In this document: piece by piece, positions 29,552 to 37,615 of the stretch
Numbering within the stretch: the stretch's first letter is position 1
How the letters are laid out: the number at the start of each line of letters is the position of its first letter
Origin: an uncultured Pelagibacteraceae bacterium
GTDB taxonomy: Bacteria; Pseudomonadota; Alphaproteobacteria; Pelagibacterales; Pelagibacteraceae
Reading direction: 5' to 3'
DNA: 64,000 bases
Assembly: GCA_902602655.1 (NCBI GenBank)
Contig: CACKRM010000002.1
Span: 1-64,000 of the forward strand
Notes under the pieces: model-generated
Databases searched by the model: none
Seen by the model: only the letters and a program-made list of their open reading frames with translations
What the model was told of the DNA's origin: nothing
Translations under genes and position numbers: made by a program

Positions 29552-30508
29552 ATGAAAACTTTAAATGATTTAGACATAGGAAAAATAAAATCAACATACA
29601 AAAATAACTATAATCAAATTCAAGGAGTTTTTCTTAATGTTCAAAGTTCCTTTTTGTCCGGTATATATGATCGATATTGGAAAGATTTAGATAGTGCAAA
29701 TATAGTTTTATTTTTTGCCAAAAATTTACATCATGAAATTTTAAGACAAAAGGATCTAGATTTAAATCATAGTGTGTCGTTTGAAAACTTTTGGAAAAAT
29801 CATGAAATGACAAAACAAAATAATTGTAAAATAGTTGATATAGCAAATGAAACTGGTTTACCAAAAGAAACTGCTAGAAGAAAAATATTAACCCTAATTA
29901 AAAATAAAACCTTATCTAAGTCAAATGAAGGTTTGGCTTGGTCTCCTTCTTTGGATCAAAAAAAAACTTATAATAATATCATCGCTGATGAACTTGGACA
30001 GATATCAAAACTTATACAGCTTTTGGCTAATACTTTAGAATTAAATATTTCAAAAGACAAAATTGTTAATGAATTAAAACAAAATTATTCTTTCTACTGG
30101 TTTCACTATCTTAAAACTCAACTCAAATATCTTAATTTTTGGCAAAAAAAAATTAAAGATTTAGAACTTTTGTTGATAATTATTCAGTGTGCAATACAGG
30201 CTTCTAATGAAAATATAAGAGAATCTTTGCAGGATAAAAAGAAAGTCCAATCAAAGAAAGCTGGAGACATAAGTGCTACTTCCATTTCTGAAGTTACTGG
30301 AATACCTCGTGCGACTTGTATTAGAAAACTGGAGAAATTACTTTCACTTAAATTAGTAAAAAAAAATATCGATAATAAGAGGTACTTTTATGACAACAAT
30401 CTAAACAATAATAGTATAAATTTTAAAGAAATAAATAGTAAGACTATTGATATTTTTAGTGAATTTTATTTAATAATATTAAAGTCTTTGAATAGTGAAA
30501 AAAGGTAA
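29552..30508 (+). CDS. putative regulator with two winged helix-turn-helix motifs
   Basis: A 318-residue protein I cannot place in a named family. Two DNA-binding-like segments are visible: residues 94-125 (KIVDIANETGLPKETARRKI, then LTLIKNKTL) and residues 246-277 (SISEVTGIPRATCIRKLEKL, then LSLKLVKK), each a helix-turn-helix followed by a short wing, similar to each other (GLPKETARRK and GIPRATCIRK). The N-terminal and middle helical regions may mediate dimerisation. It probably acts as a transcription factor, possibly on itself or on the divergent glycosyltransferase genes. The weak AATTGG before the ATG is a poor ribosome site. Confidence 0.7.
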   Translation: MKTLNDLDIGKIKSTYKNNYNQIQGVFLNVQSSFLSGIYDRYWKDLDSANIVLFFAKNLHHEILRQKDLDLNHSVSFENFWKNHEMTKQNNCKIVDIANETGLPKETARRKILTLIKNKTLSKSNEGLAWSPSLDQKKTYNNIIADELGQISKLIQLLANTLELNISKDKIVNELKQNYSFYWFHYLKTQLKYLNFWQKKIKDLELLLIIIQCAIQASNENIRESLQDKKKVQSKKAGDISATSISEVTGIPRATCIRKLEKLLSLKLVKKNIDNKRYFYDNNLNNNSINFKEINSKTIDIFSEFYLIILKSLNSEKR

Positions 30509-30512
30509 ATTC

Positions 30513-30701
30513 TTACAAAGTTAAAATTATTCCAAAAACAGCTACGGCTGAAAGAGCAGCAGCAGAGATAATCATATTATTTTTTCTCTCTTTTTTCTTT
30601 TCAAATTCTAGTCTTTTAACTAGATCAGTAAGATTTACTCTTTTGTTTGAAATGTTCATTTCAGTGACGTTGTTATCTTTATATTTAGGTTCAGCACTCA
30701 T
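30513..30701 (-). CDS. small single-pass membrane protein, unknown
   Basis: A 62-residue protein with a polar, charged N-terminus (RVNLTDLVKRLEFEKKKERK) and one C-terminal hydrophobic helix (about residues 43-62, IISAAALSAVAVFGIILTL) that ends at the stop, so it is tail-anchored in outline. The regular charge pattern and clean helix favour a real gene. No function recognised. Ends 4 bases from the convergent regulator. Confidence 0.6.
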   Translation of the reverse strand: MSAEPKYKDNNVTEMNISNKRVNLTDLVKRLEFEKKKERKNNMIISAAALSAVAVFGIILTL

Positions 30702-30731
30702 ACTTCATTAATTAATTTAGTACATTTAAAA

Positions 30732-30803
30732 AAAATGAACTACTTGATAAGAGGCCAAAATGGGTGAAAAAAACCCCTTATAGTAGATCTAGCAGTTCAT
30801 TTT
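30732..30803 (-). terminator. long nested stem-loop downstream of ald
   Basis: Perfect 10-base inverted arms AAAATGAACT (30732-30741) and AGTTCATTTT (30794-30803), with an inner pairing CTACT..ATAAG..GG against CC..CTTAT.AGTAG. On the minus strand the right arm is followed by a run of T (about eight, ending near 30728), so it works as a Rho-independent terminator for ald. Its size and a T7 loop segment are unusual for a plain terminator; a regulatory leader for the small protein gene is an alternative. Confidence 0.65.
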
Positions 30804-30825
30804 GAGATTAATTAATTAAAATAAA

Positions 30826-31938
30826 TTATAAAGTTTCTTCTGCAGGCGTATAAGGTATTTTAAAAGCATCTGCTACACCTTTGCAGGTTATTTTTCCATT
30901 CGAAATATTAAGTCCAGAAAGATAGTTTTTATTTTCTACCAAAGTTCTTTTATATCCTCGGTCTGCTAATTTGACTAATAATGGCAATGTAGCTTTGTTT
31001 AAGGCCATAGTTGATGTTCTTGGGACTCCTCCTGGCATGTTTGCAACACAATAGTGGACCACATCATCTACTATATATGTAGGGTTCGAGTGAGTTGTTG
31101 GTTTGCTAGTTTCAACACAACCACCTTGATCAATTGCAACATCTACCACCACTGAACCTCTTTTCATGGATTTGATCATATCTTTTGTAACTAATTTAGG
31201 AGCTTCTGCTCCAGGTATTAAAACCCCACCAATAAGAAGATCGCAATCAGAAATTAATTTTTTTAAATCAATACTCTCACTTAGAATTGGTTTTATTTTA
31301 TCTCCAAAAATATTTTGTAACTGTTTTAATCGCTTTTCTGATTTATCAACTACATGAACGTTTGCTTTCATTCCTGTTGCTATCAAAGTTGCGTTTTCTC
31401 CAACAACTCCTCCTCCCAAAATTACTACTTTTGCTGAACAGACTCCTGGAGCCCCTCCTAAAAGTAAACCTCTTCCTTTTTGATTTTTCTCTAAAGAATG
31501 TGCGCCTGCTTGTATTGACATTCTTCCTGCTACAGCGCTCATGGGAGCAAGAAGGGGTAATCTACCTTCATCATCAGTTACAGTTTCATAAGCAATACAA
31601 ACAGATTTTGATTTAATTAATCCTTCTGTTAATTCTCTAGCAGCAGCTAGATGTAAGTAAGTAAAAATTATTTGATTTTCTCGTATCATTTTTACTTCGT
31701 TTAGCTGAGGCTCTTTTACTTTAACTATAATCTCGGCATCGTTAAATATATCTTCGGCTTTATGAACAATTTTTCCACCCGCTTTTTCATAGTCACTGTC
31801 ATCAAATCCCGCCTCAAATCCACCTTTCTTTTGAATTAAAACTTTGTGACCTTTATCGGTTAAAACCTTAACGCTTTCAGGAGTAAGACCAATTCTATGC
31901 TCTTGCTCTTTAATTTCTTTGGGGACACCAATTAACAT
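30826..31938 (-). CDS. ald: alanine dehydrogenase
   Basis: NAD-dependent L-alanine dehydrogenase, 370 residues. Start LIGVPKEIKEQEHRIGLTPE, catalytic His region FTYLHLAAAREL, Rossmann motif VVILGGGVVGENATLIATGM and the DVAIDQGGCVETSKPTTHSNP segment are all canonical. One base downstream of the class III aminotransferase, so both are co-transcribed: the aminotransferase would convert pyruvate to alanine, and Ald would return pyruvate and release ammonium. This pairing is known from taurine degradation loci. Confidence 0.97.
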   Translation of the reverse strand: MLIGVPKEIKEQEHRIGLTPESVKVLTDKGHKVLIQKKGGFEAGFDDSDYEKAGGKIVHKAEDIFNDAEIIVKVKEPQLNEVKMIRENQIIFTYLHLAAARELTEGLIKSKSVCIAYETVTDDEGRLPLLAPMSAVAGRMSIQAGAHSLEKNQKGRGLLLGGAPGVCSAKVVILGGGVVGENATLIATGMKANVHVVDKSEKRLKQLQNIFGDKIKPILSESIDLKKLISDCDLLIGGVLIPGAEAPKLVTKDMIKSMKRGSVVVDVAIDQGGCVETSKPTTHSNPTYIVDDVVHYCVANMPGGVPRTSTMALNKATLPLLVKLADRGYKRTLVENKNYLSGLNISNGKITCKGVADAFKIPYTPAEETL

Positions 31939-33282
31939 TTAAGACTTTGTGTAATTTGAAATACCTTTTCTAAGTTTATCGATTATTTCATCTATGTGTT
32001 TTTTTTCACATATGAATTGAGGGGCTATTATCAAAGTATCACCAGTATTTTTAAAATTAACCCCTGCATCATAGCAATGTTTAAAAGTTTGAAACCCTGA
32101 TTTTCCAGGTTTATCTTTCATTTTCATTTCTATTCCGCCCATCATCCCATAGCCTCTGATACTTACAACTTCTTTCAAATCTTTTAAAGAATGAAGACCG
32201 TCTTGAAAATAAGGTGTCATTTCTTTAGCTCTTTTGAAAATTTCCTCTTTATCAAATATATCTTGAACAGCTAATGCAGCTGCAACTGCAACCGGTATTC
32301 CAGAGTAAGTGTATCCGTGAAACAACTCTGGTGTTCCTTCAGGATTTTTTGAAGAATCAAGAACAGAGTCATAAATTTCTTCCTTAACTGCTACAACACC
32401 CATCGGAACTACTCCATTTGTCGTAGCCTTAGCCATTGTCATTATATCAGGTGTAACACCAAATTCTTGAGCTGCAAAAGCAGACCCTGTTCTGCCCCAT
32501 CCTGTTATAACTTCATCAAATATTAAAAGAATTCCGTGCTTATTACATATTTCTCTTAATCGTTTTAAATATCCTTTTGGTGGCACCAAGGTCCCAGTTG
32601 ATCCAGCTATTGGTTCAACGATGCATGCTGCAATGTTTTCTCCTCCAAAATTCATTGCTATTCTCTCTAAATCTTCAGCCATTTCAGATCCTGTCTCAGG
32701 TTGGCCTTTTATAAACTTGTGTTCTGGTAAATGTGTATGTCTCATATGTTGTACACCAGGCATCAGAATGCTTGCAAAAGTTTTTACATTATTTATCATT
32801 CCTCCAACTGTTGTGGCTCCAATATTCATTCCATGATAACCCCTTTCTCGACCTACAAATCTAAATCTTTTCGAGTCACCTTTTGATCTATGATAAGCTA
32901 TAGCAATTTTAATCGCGGTTTCCACAGCTGTAGATCCACAAATTGTATAAAAAATTCTATTAATACCTTCAGGGGTTTTTTTTGCTATTCTTGTTGCAAG
33001 TTCAAATGAGCCACCAAAGCCTTGATTAAACGGTTGACAGTAGTCTAATTTGTCTAATTGTTTTGAAACGGCTTCGGTAATTTCTTTTCTTCCGTGCCCC
33101 AATGGATTACAGAATAATCCGGAGCTAGCATCAATCATTTTTTTACCTTCATGATTTGTAAGATAAACACCCTTGGCATCAGTTATTAGTCTAGGATTTT
33201 TTTTGAAATGCTTATTGTCAGTGAACGGCATCCAATGCTCGTTTAAAGAATTTGGAATATTTGTTCTAGATGATGAGCTCAT
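31939..33282 (-). CDS. tpa: class III aminotransferase, probable taurine-pyruvate aminotransferase
   Basis: A PLP-dependent omega-aminotransferase, 447 residues. Seen are HWMPFTDNKHFKKNPRL near the start, the PLP-phosphate binding GSTAVETAIKIA, the aspartate in LLIFDEVITGWGRTG and the Schiff-base lysine in TMAKATTNGVVPMG. The family covers beta-alanine, GABA and taurine donors. I assign taurine because the gene is divergent from tauABC, adjacent to ald, and xsc and pta are nearby; the product sulfoacetaldehyde is the Xsc substrate. Specificity is context-based. Confidence 0.82.
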   Translation of the reverse strand: MSSSSRTNIPNSLNEHWMPFTDNKHFKKNPRLITDAKGVYLTNHEGKKMIDASSGLFCNPLGHGRKEITEAVSKQLDKLDYCQPFNQGFGGSFELATRIAKKTPEGINRIFYTICGSTAVETAIKIAIAYHRSKGDSKRFRFVGRERGYHGMNIGATTVGGMINNVKTFASILMPGVQHMRHTHLPEHKFIKGQPETGSEMAEDLERIAMNFGGENIAACIVEPIAGSTGTLVPPKGYLKRLREICNKHGILLIFDEVITGWGRTGSAFAAQEFGVTPDIMTMAKATTNGVVPMGVVAVKEEIYDSVLDSSKNPEGTPELFHGYTYSGIPVAVAAALAVQDIFDKEEIFKRAKEMTPYFQDGLHSLKDLKEVVSIRGYGMMGGIEMKMKDKPGKSGFQTFKHCYDAGVNFKNTGDTLIIAPQFICEKKHIDEIIDKLRKGISNYTKS

Positions 33283-33324
33283 AATTTTTGATTAGTAGAC
33301 TTTTGTCTAATTAAATCAAGAAAT

Positions 33325-33336
33325 ATTGTATACAAT
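33325..33336. promoter_or_regulatory. 12-base palindrome ATTGTATACAAT, candidate operator
   Basis: Perfect palindrome in the 160-base divergent region between tpa and tauA. A second TTGTATA follows 17 bases later (33343-33349), in the same orientation. TTGT-N2-ACAA palindromes are typical targets of FadR-type GntR repressors. No such regulator is encoded next to it, so the binding protein is unknown. Confidence 0.5.
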
Positions 33337-33442
33337 TATTAGTTGTATAGCAATTGTGACCCAATTTAAAGTTTCTTCTTGTTTACATACCCTTAAATTT
33401 CATTTTAAATCTAGCTTATTAACAAACTATATAGGGAGAACT

Positions 33443-34381
33443 ATGAAAAAAATAATAAGCACAGTTCTTGGGATGATTTTGGCATTTTCTCTTTTCTCTT
33501 CAGCAGCAAATTCTGCAGCTAAAGAAGTTAGAGTTGCGTACTTTTTAGAGTGGCCATCTCCAAATCTTGAGGACATGAATAAAAAAGCATACGATAAAGC
33601 TCTTGGTGTTCCTGTTAAATGGACAAATTTTACTAATGGTGTAGCAATGACAGACGCTATGTTAGCGGGAGATATTGATATCTCTTACTCACAAGGATTA
33701 ATGCCTTACATTAATGCTGTTAAAGCTAAAGCACCTATAAGTTTAGTAGATGTTGCTATGGAATACGGTATGGGAGGAACAACATGTGTTACTTCTAATA
33801 AGTCTGGTATAACTAAAGCTAACGCTTCTGAGCTTGAGGGTAAAAAAGTTGCAGTTCCTTTAGGAACTATGGCTGAGTACGTTTTTACAGAAAGTATGAA
33901 GATAGTTGGTGCTGACAGAAAAAAAATGGAAATTATTGCAATGGACCCTGAAGAAGGAGCTGCTGCGCTAGTTAGCGGTGATGTAGTAATGGCATGTTTG
34001 TTTGGAGGTAACTCTATCAAATCTGCTACATCTGTTGGAAAAAGACTTTTAACAGTAGATGAAGCACGTGCTGGCGGTATTATGGGTATAGATATCGTTT
34101 CTGTTACAAATAAATTTATGAAAGAAAATCCAGGAATGGTAAAGTCTTTCGTAGAATTGTCACACGAAGCTAACGAGAGATACAGAAATGGAAAAAGTGA
34201 TTTAAAAGCTATGGCTAAAGAGTCAGAAATGAAAGTTGCTGACATGAAAGATACCTTAAGTGGCTTTAAATTTTTAACTCCAAAAGAGACTAAAAAATCT
34301 ATGAAGAGTGGAAATCTTTCAAAATTTTTGAAAGGATTTGATACTCCAAGAGGTACAGTAACTACTAAGTTTTTACCGTAG
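33443..34381 (+). CDS. tauA: taurine ABC transporter substrate-binding protein
   Basis: A 312-residue periplasmic binding protein of the TauA/SsuA type. Signal peptide MKKIISTVLGMILAFSLFSS ending near NSAA, then EVRVAYFLEWPSPNLE and the ligand-cleft segments LAGDIDISYSQGLMP and LEGKKVAVPLGTMAEY. I start at 33443, not at an upstream in-frame ATG at 33326, because an AGGGAGA ribosome site precedes it and the signal peptide begins there. Followed by a terminator and then tauBC. Divergent from the tpa gene, which supports taurine as ligand; other sulfonates are possible. Confidence 0.9.
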   Translation: MKKIISTVLGMILAFSLFSSAANSAAKEVRVAYFLEWPSPNLEDMNKKAYDKALGVPVKWTNFTNGVAMTDAMLAGDIDISYSQGLMPYINAVKAKAPISLVDVAMEYGMGGTTCVTSNKSGITKANASELEGKKVAVPLGTMAEYVFTESMKIVGADRKKMEIIAMDPEEGAAALVSGDVVMACLFGGNSIKSATSVGKRLLTVDEARAGGIMGIDIVSVTNKFMKENPGMVKSFVELSHEANERYRNGKSDLKAMAKESEMKVADMKDTLSGFKFLTPKETKKSMKSGNLSKFLKGFDTPRGTVTTKFLP

Positions 34382-34399
34382 TTCTTGATAATAAAATTA

Positions 34400-34435
34400 T
34401 AGGCGCCAATTAAATCAATTGGTGCCTATTTTTTT
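34400..34435 (+). terminator. Rho-independent terminator between tauA and tauB
   Basis: Stem TAGGCGCCAATT (34400-34411) and AATTGGTGCCTA (34417-34428), 12 pairs with one G-T, loop AAATC, followed by a T7 run. It sits 18 bases after the tauA stop and 26 before tauB, so it would reduce read-through and give more binding protein than transporter. Confidence 0.93.
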
Positions 34436-34461
34436 GAAAAAATATCTAATATAGTTATTTT

Positions 34462-35259
34462 ATGAGCGATTTAATTTCAAAAAATCTAAACATGATTTTT
34501 AAAACTCCAAAAGGAGAGACGGTACACGCTCTAAAAGATTTAAATTTTACTATAAAAAAAGGACAGCTACTTACCGTGCTAGGTCCTTCAGGTTGTGGAA
34601 AAACAACATTATTAAATATTACAGCAGGATTTATCCGACCAACTTCAGGAACAATTATTCTCGGAGATAAGGAAATTAGTGGCCCGGGAGTTGATAGAGG
34701 AATGGTTTTTCAACAAGGTGCTTTGTTTGAATGGTTAACAGTCGAAGAAAACGTAAATTTTGGATTAAGGATGAAGGATAAAGATCCAATTGAAACTCAA
34801 AAAAAAGTAAATGAATGGTTAGATATAGTTGGATTGAAAGGTTTTGGAAACACTCCTACCTATCAATTATCTGGCGGCATGCAACAAAGGGTGGCTTTGG
34901 CAAGATGTTTAATAAACGACCCAGATTTAATTTTAATGGACGAACCTCTAGGTGCTCTTGATGCACTAACTAGGGAAAAAATGCAATCTTTAGTTCTAAA
35001 AATTTGGAAAGAAACTGGAAAAACAATAATCCTAATAACACACTCAGTAGAAGAAGCGCTGTTACTTGGAGAAAAAGTTTACGTCATGGCACCGAGGCCA
35101 GGAAGAATTCATAAAGAGTATAAATTACCTTTTGCCGCGATGGGGTTAAAAGGAGATTTAAGAGAAATTAAAAATAATAAAGAATTCGTGTCTAAGAGAG
35201 AAGAAATACTCTCAATGATTTGGGATATGGAAGAAGAAATTATGGGAAAAGAAATTTAA
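34462..35259 (+). CDS. tauB: taurine ABC transporter ATP-binding protein
   Basis: ABC ATPase of 265 residues in the nitrate/sulfonate/taurine group. Walker A GPSGCGKTTLLN, Q-loop MVFQQGALFEWLTVEENV, signature LSGGMQQRVALARCLI, Walker B DLILMDEPLGALDALT and the switch histidine in ILITHSVEEALLLGEKV are intact. The C-terminal about 50 residues include LPFAAMGLKGDLREI, typical of TauB/SsuB proteins. Directly abuts tauC. Confidence 0.95.
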   Translation: MSDLISKNLNMIFKTPKGETVHALKDLNFTIKKGQLLTVLGPSGCGKTTLLNITAGFIRPTSGTIILGDKEISGPGVDRGMVFQQGALFEWLTVEENVNFGLRMKDKDPIETQKKVNEWLDIVGLKGFGNTPTYQLSGGMQQRVALARCLINDPDLILMDEPLGALDALTREKMQSLVLKIWKETGKTIILITHSVEEALLLGEKVYVMAPRPGRIHKEYKLPFAAMGLKGDLREIKNNKEFVSKREEILSMIWDMEEEIMGKEI

Positions 35260-37170
35260 ATGATTACAGCTTTTCTAACATTTTTATTCTTCTTTGCTAT
35301 AATTGGAGCAATTTTATACGGAAGAAAACTTATCAAAACAGAAAAGGTAGATGCTGTTTTTGGAAATCCTGAGCGAGCAAAAGGCGGTGTTCATTGGGTG
35401 ATCGTAGGTAGTAGTTTTTTACTTTTAGTTTGGCTTTATTATTCATGGGATATAGCTAAATCATTCTTTCCAAAATCAGCTAACGAACTTTGTCAAGTAG
35501 GAAAAGTTAATGAATCCTTGCTTTCTCTAAAATACCTTTTTCCAATACATGAACGTCAACTTAAGAGTACGTCAGTTATTGAGACTGAAACAGAAAACTT
35601 AAAGAGAACAATTTTAGAAATAGAAAAATCTAATAAAGTTAGTAGTGAAGATAAAAGCAAGCTAATTAATTTTGTCTCAAAAACCAAGAATACAATTCCT
35701 TTACTTACAAATGAAAAACTTTTGAATAATGAAACAAAAGATAAAATTAGGATAATAACTGAGAAGATTAATATTTTATCAAAGGATTTTGCAAGAGTTG
35801 ATTATCCAAACGAGAGTTCTGAAGATGAAATGAAAAGAATAGAGGCATCAAAAAAAGAAGGTACTTGGAGTGCTTCAAGTACTTCGGTTGAAAACACTAT
35901 AGAAATTCCGTCTATACCAAAAACAAAACGAGGTTTAAAATTCCAAGCTGCAGCAGTAGAGTTAAATTTTATTAGTGATGAATTCTTTGAACTTCGAAAT
36001 CATAATGAACAATATTCTTCTGCAATAGGAAATCTTAAAAAGGAAATTAAAGATTTCAGATCTCAATTAAGCTCATCGGAAGAAATTACTTCCTCTTTTG
36101 CAAAAGATATCCTTAAAATTGCAAGAAGAATTGAATACGCAAGTATATTTCCACCTAATACGTTAAAAGATATGCAGGCATCTATAGTAAACTTTGACAA
36201 GGTTCAAAAAAAAGAACAAGGGGGTCTAAGATGGGTTGATATTTTTTTATTCCCTTCTGGAACAATTATCTCTAGTGGGCCTAGTTGTTCAGAACAAGGC
36301 TCTGGCAGATGGTTGCCGAAACCTTCAGATACGGTGAACAAATTTGCTTTGATGTTAAATCCAAATGTTGGTTTTAAACAAATCCCCTTAATTTGGTATG
36401 AAATGATGGATGTAAGTAAAATAGTTGGTTTTCTTCTCCCTGATTGGATTGCAGATATTTTACCTGGAAAATATCCAGTCCATAATGAAAAAGGTGAAAT
36501 TAAACCAAACTTTAAAAGTAGTGTTTTAAGTTTTGTAACAGGAGACTTTGAGTTTTTTAAAATACCAATTCCAACTGGACATATTTGGGATTCTTTTTTA
36601 AGAGTTTTTCTTGGTTTAGTTGCTGGAATAATAATTGGTGTTCCTTTAGGACTATTCATGGGCCTTAATAGATTTGCCAAAGGTTTTTTTGATCCATTAA
36701 TAGAGTTGTATAGACCTGTTCCACCTTTAGCGTGGGCTCCGTTAGTAATTTCAGTTTTAGGTATTGATAATCTCGGAAAGGTATTTTTACTATTTATGGT
36801 GTCTTTATCAATCATGATTATATCCGCAAGAGCTGGCGCATCTGGAACTCAACTATCTAAAATACATGCTGCACACTCTCTTGGTGCATCAAAGTGGCAA
36901 ATATTAAGACACGTAATATTTCCTAATTCTCTTCCAGAAATACTAACTGGAATTAGAGTCGCAACTGGTATGTGTTGGGGGACTTTAGTAGCTGCAGAAT
37001 TTTTGGCAGGAACTACTGGAGTCGGTTTTGTCGAAAATGTCGCAAAAAAATATTTTCAATATGAAGTAATCTGGATAACAATATTTATTATGGGAATGCT
37101 TGGTTTATTGTTTGATATCACTATTCGAAAAATTATTGATAAAACAATACCTTGGAGAGGTAAAGGATAA
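35260..37170 (+). CDS. tauC: taurine ABC transporter permease with long N-terminal extension
   Basis: A 636-residue protein, more than twice the usual TauC length (about 270). Residues about 435-636 form the permease domain with five to six helices and the EAA loop (HAAHSLGASKWQILRHVIFP). The extension has a helix at about 2-20, another at about 47-65, then a hydrophilic, Lys/Glu/Ser-rich helical region to about 320 and a link with tryptophan- and proline-rich text. It may form a periplasmic coiled coil. Reading frame is continuous and codon use unchanged, so this is a true long form, not an artefact of two joined genes that I could detect. Confidence 0.88.
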   Translation: MITAFLTFLFFFAIIGAILYGRKLIKTEKVDAVFGNPERAKGGVHWVIVGSSFLLLVWLYYSWDIAKSFFPKSANELCQVGKVNESLLSLKYLFPIHERQLKSTSVIETETENLKRTILEIEKSNKVSSEDKSKLINFVSKTKNTIPLLTNEKLLNNETKDKIRIITEKINILSKDFARVDYPNESSEDEMKRIEASKKEGTWSASSTSVENTIEIPSIPKTKRGLKFQAAAVELNFISDEFFELRNHNEQYSSAIGNLKKEIKDFRSQLSSSEEITSSFAKDILKIARRIEYASIFPPNTLKDMQASIVNFDKVQKKEQGGLRWVDIFLFPSGTIISSGPSCSEQGSGRWLPKPSDTVNKFALMLNPNVGFKQIPLIWYEMMDVSKIVGFLLPDWIADILPGKYPVHNEKGEIKPNFKSSVLSFVTGDFEFFKIPIPTGHIWDSFLRVFLGLVAGIIIGVPLGLFMGLNRFAKGFFDPLIELYRPVPPLAWAPLVISVLGIDNLGKVFLLFMVSLSIMIISARAGASGTQLSKIHAAHSLGASKWQILRHVIFPNSLPEILTGIRVATGMCWGTLVAAEFLAGTTGVGFVENVAKKYFQYEVIWITIFIMGMLGLLFDITIRKIIDKTIPWRGKG

Positions 37171-37177
37171 TAATTTT

Positions 37178-37615
37178 ATGAAAAATACGTATTTAATAAT
37201 TTTAATCTTGTTAATTCCTAGTTTTGTTATAGCCAGTGAAAAGGTGAAAGAAAAAAGAATTGCGAAATATATAATGGAAAATATCCAAAAAGATTATTTG
37301 GATTGTTATAGTTTTTATAAAGTAGCAGCTGAAAGTTTTAAAAAAGCAGGTAAAGAAAAAAGCGTTGTTTCAGGTTTGGAAAATAGTGCGGATGTTTCTT
37401 TAAAATATAATTATGATTTAGGTGAAATTATGGGATTAAATCCTAAAGTTATGGCAGAGATGACAAAGGATAAAGTAAGTGAGTTTGTAAAATTAGCTAA
37501 TAAAGATTTTTCATCTTTGGCCCAAACTTATGGTCTTATGTGTAAAGGTTTAGTTGAAAATCCTGAACAGAGAACTCGTTATTGGGAAAACAAAGGCGCT
37601 AAAATAATTAAGTGA
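37178..37615 (+). CDS. small exported protein with two cysteines, unknown
   Basis: A 145-residue protein with signal peptide MKNTYLIILILLIPSFVIAS and a largely helical mature part. Two cysteines (LDCYSFYK and LMCKGLVENPEQ) could form a disulfide. The start at 37178 is 8 bases after the tauC stop; the longer frame upstream is inside tauC. Overlaps the next gene by 4 bases (GTGA). General outline resembles the exported protein at 41607-41987 (two cysteines, similar length), but I cannot show homology. Position suggests a link with sulfonate uptake. Confidence 0.75.
   Translation: MKNTYLIILILLIPSFVIASEKVKEKRIAKYIMENIQKDYLDCYSFYKVAAESFKKAGKEKSVVSGLENSADVSLKYNYDLGEIMGLNPKVMAEMTKDKVSEFVKLANKDFSSLAQTYGLMCKGLVENPEQRTRYWENKGAKIIK

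Noticed and set aside
33706-34245. 179-codon open frame antisense to tauA
   Set aside because: Complement of a well-conserved binding protein gene; low-complexity Ser/Ile/Pro text, no domain.
36204-36815. 203-codon open frame antisense to tauC
   Set aside because: Lies fully within the conserved permease and extension frame of tauC, has no ribosome site and shows composition of a complementary-strand shadow.
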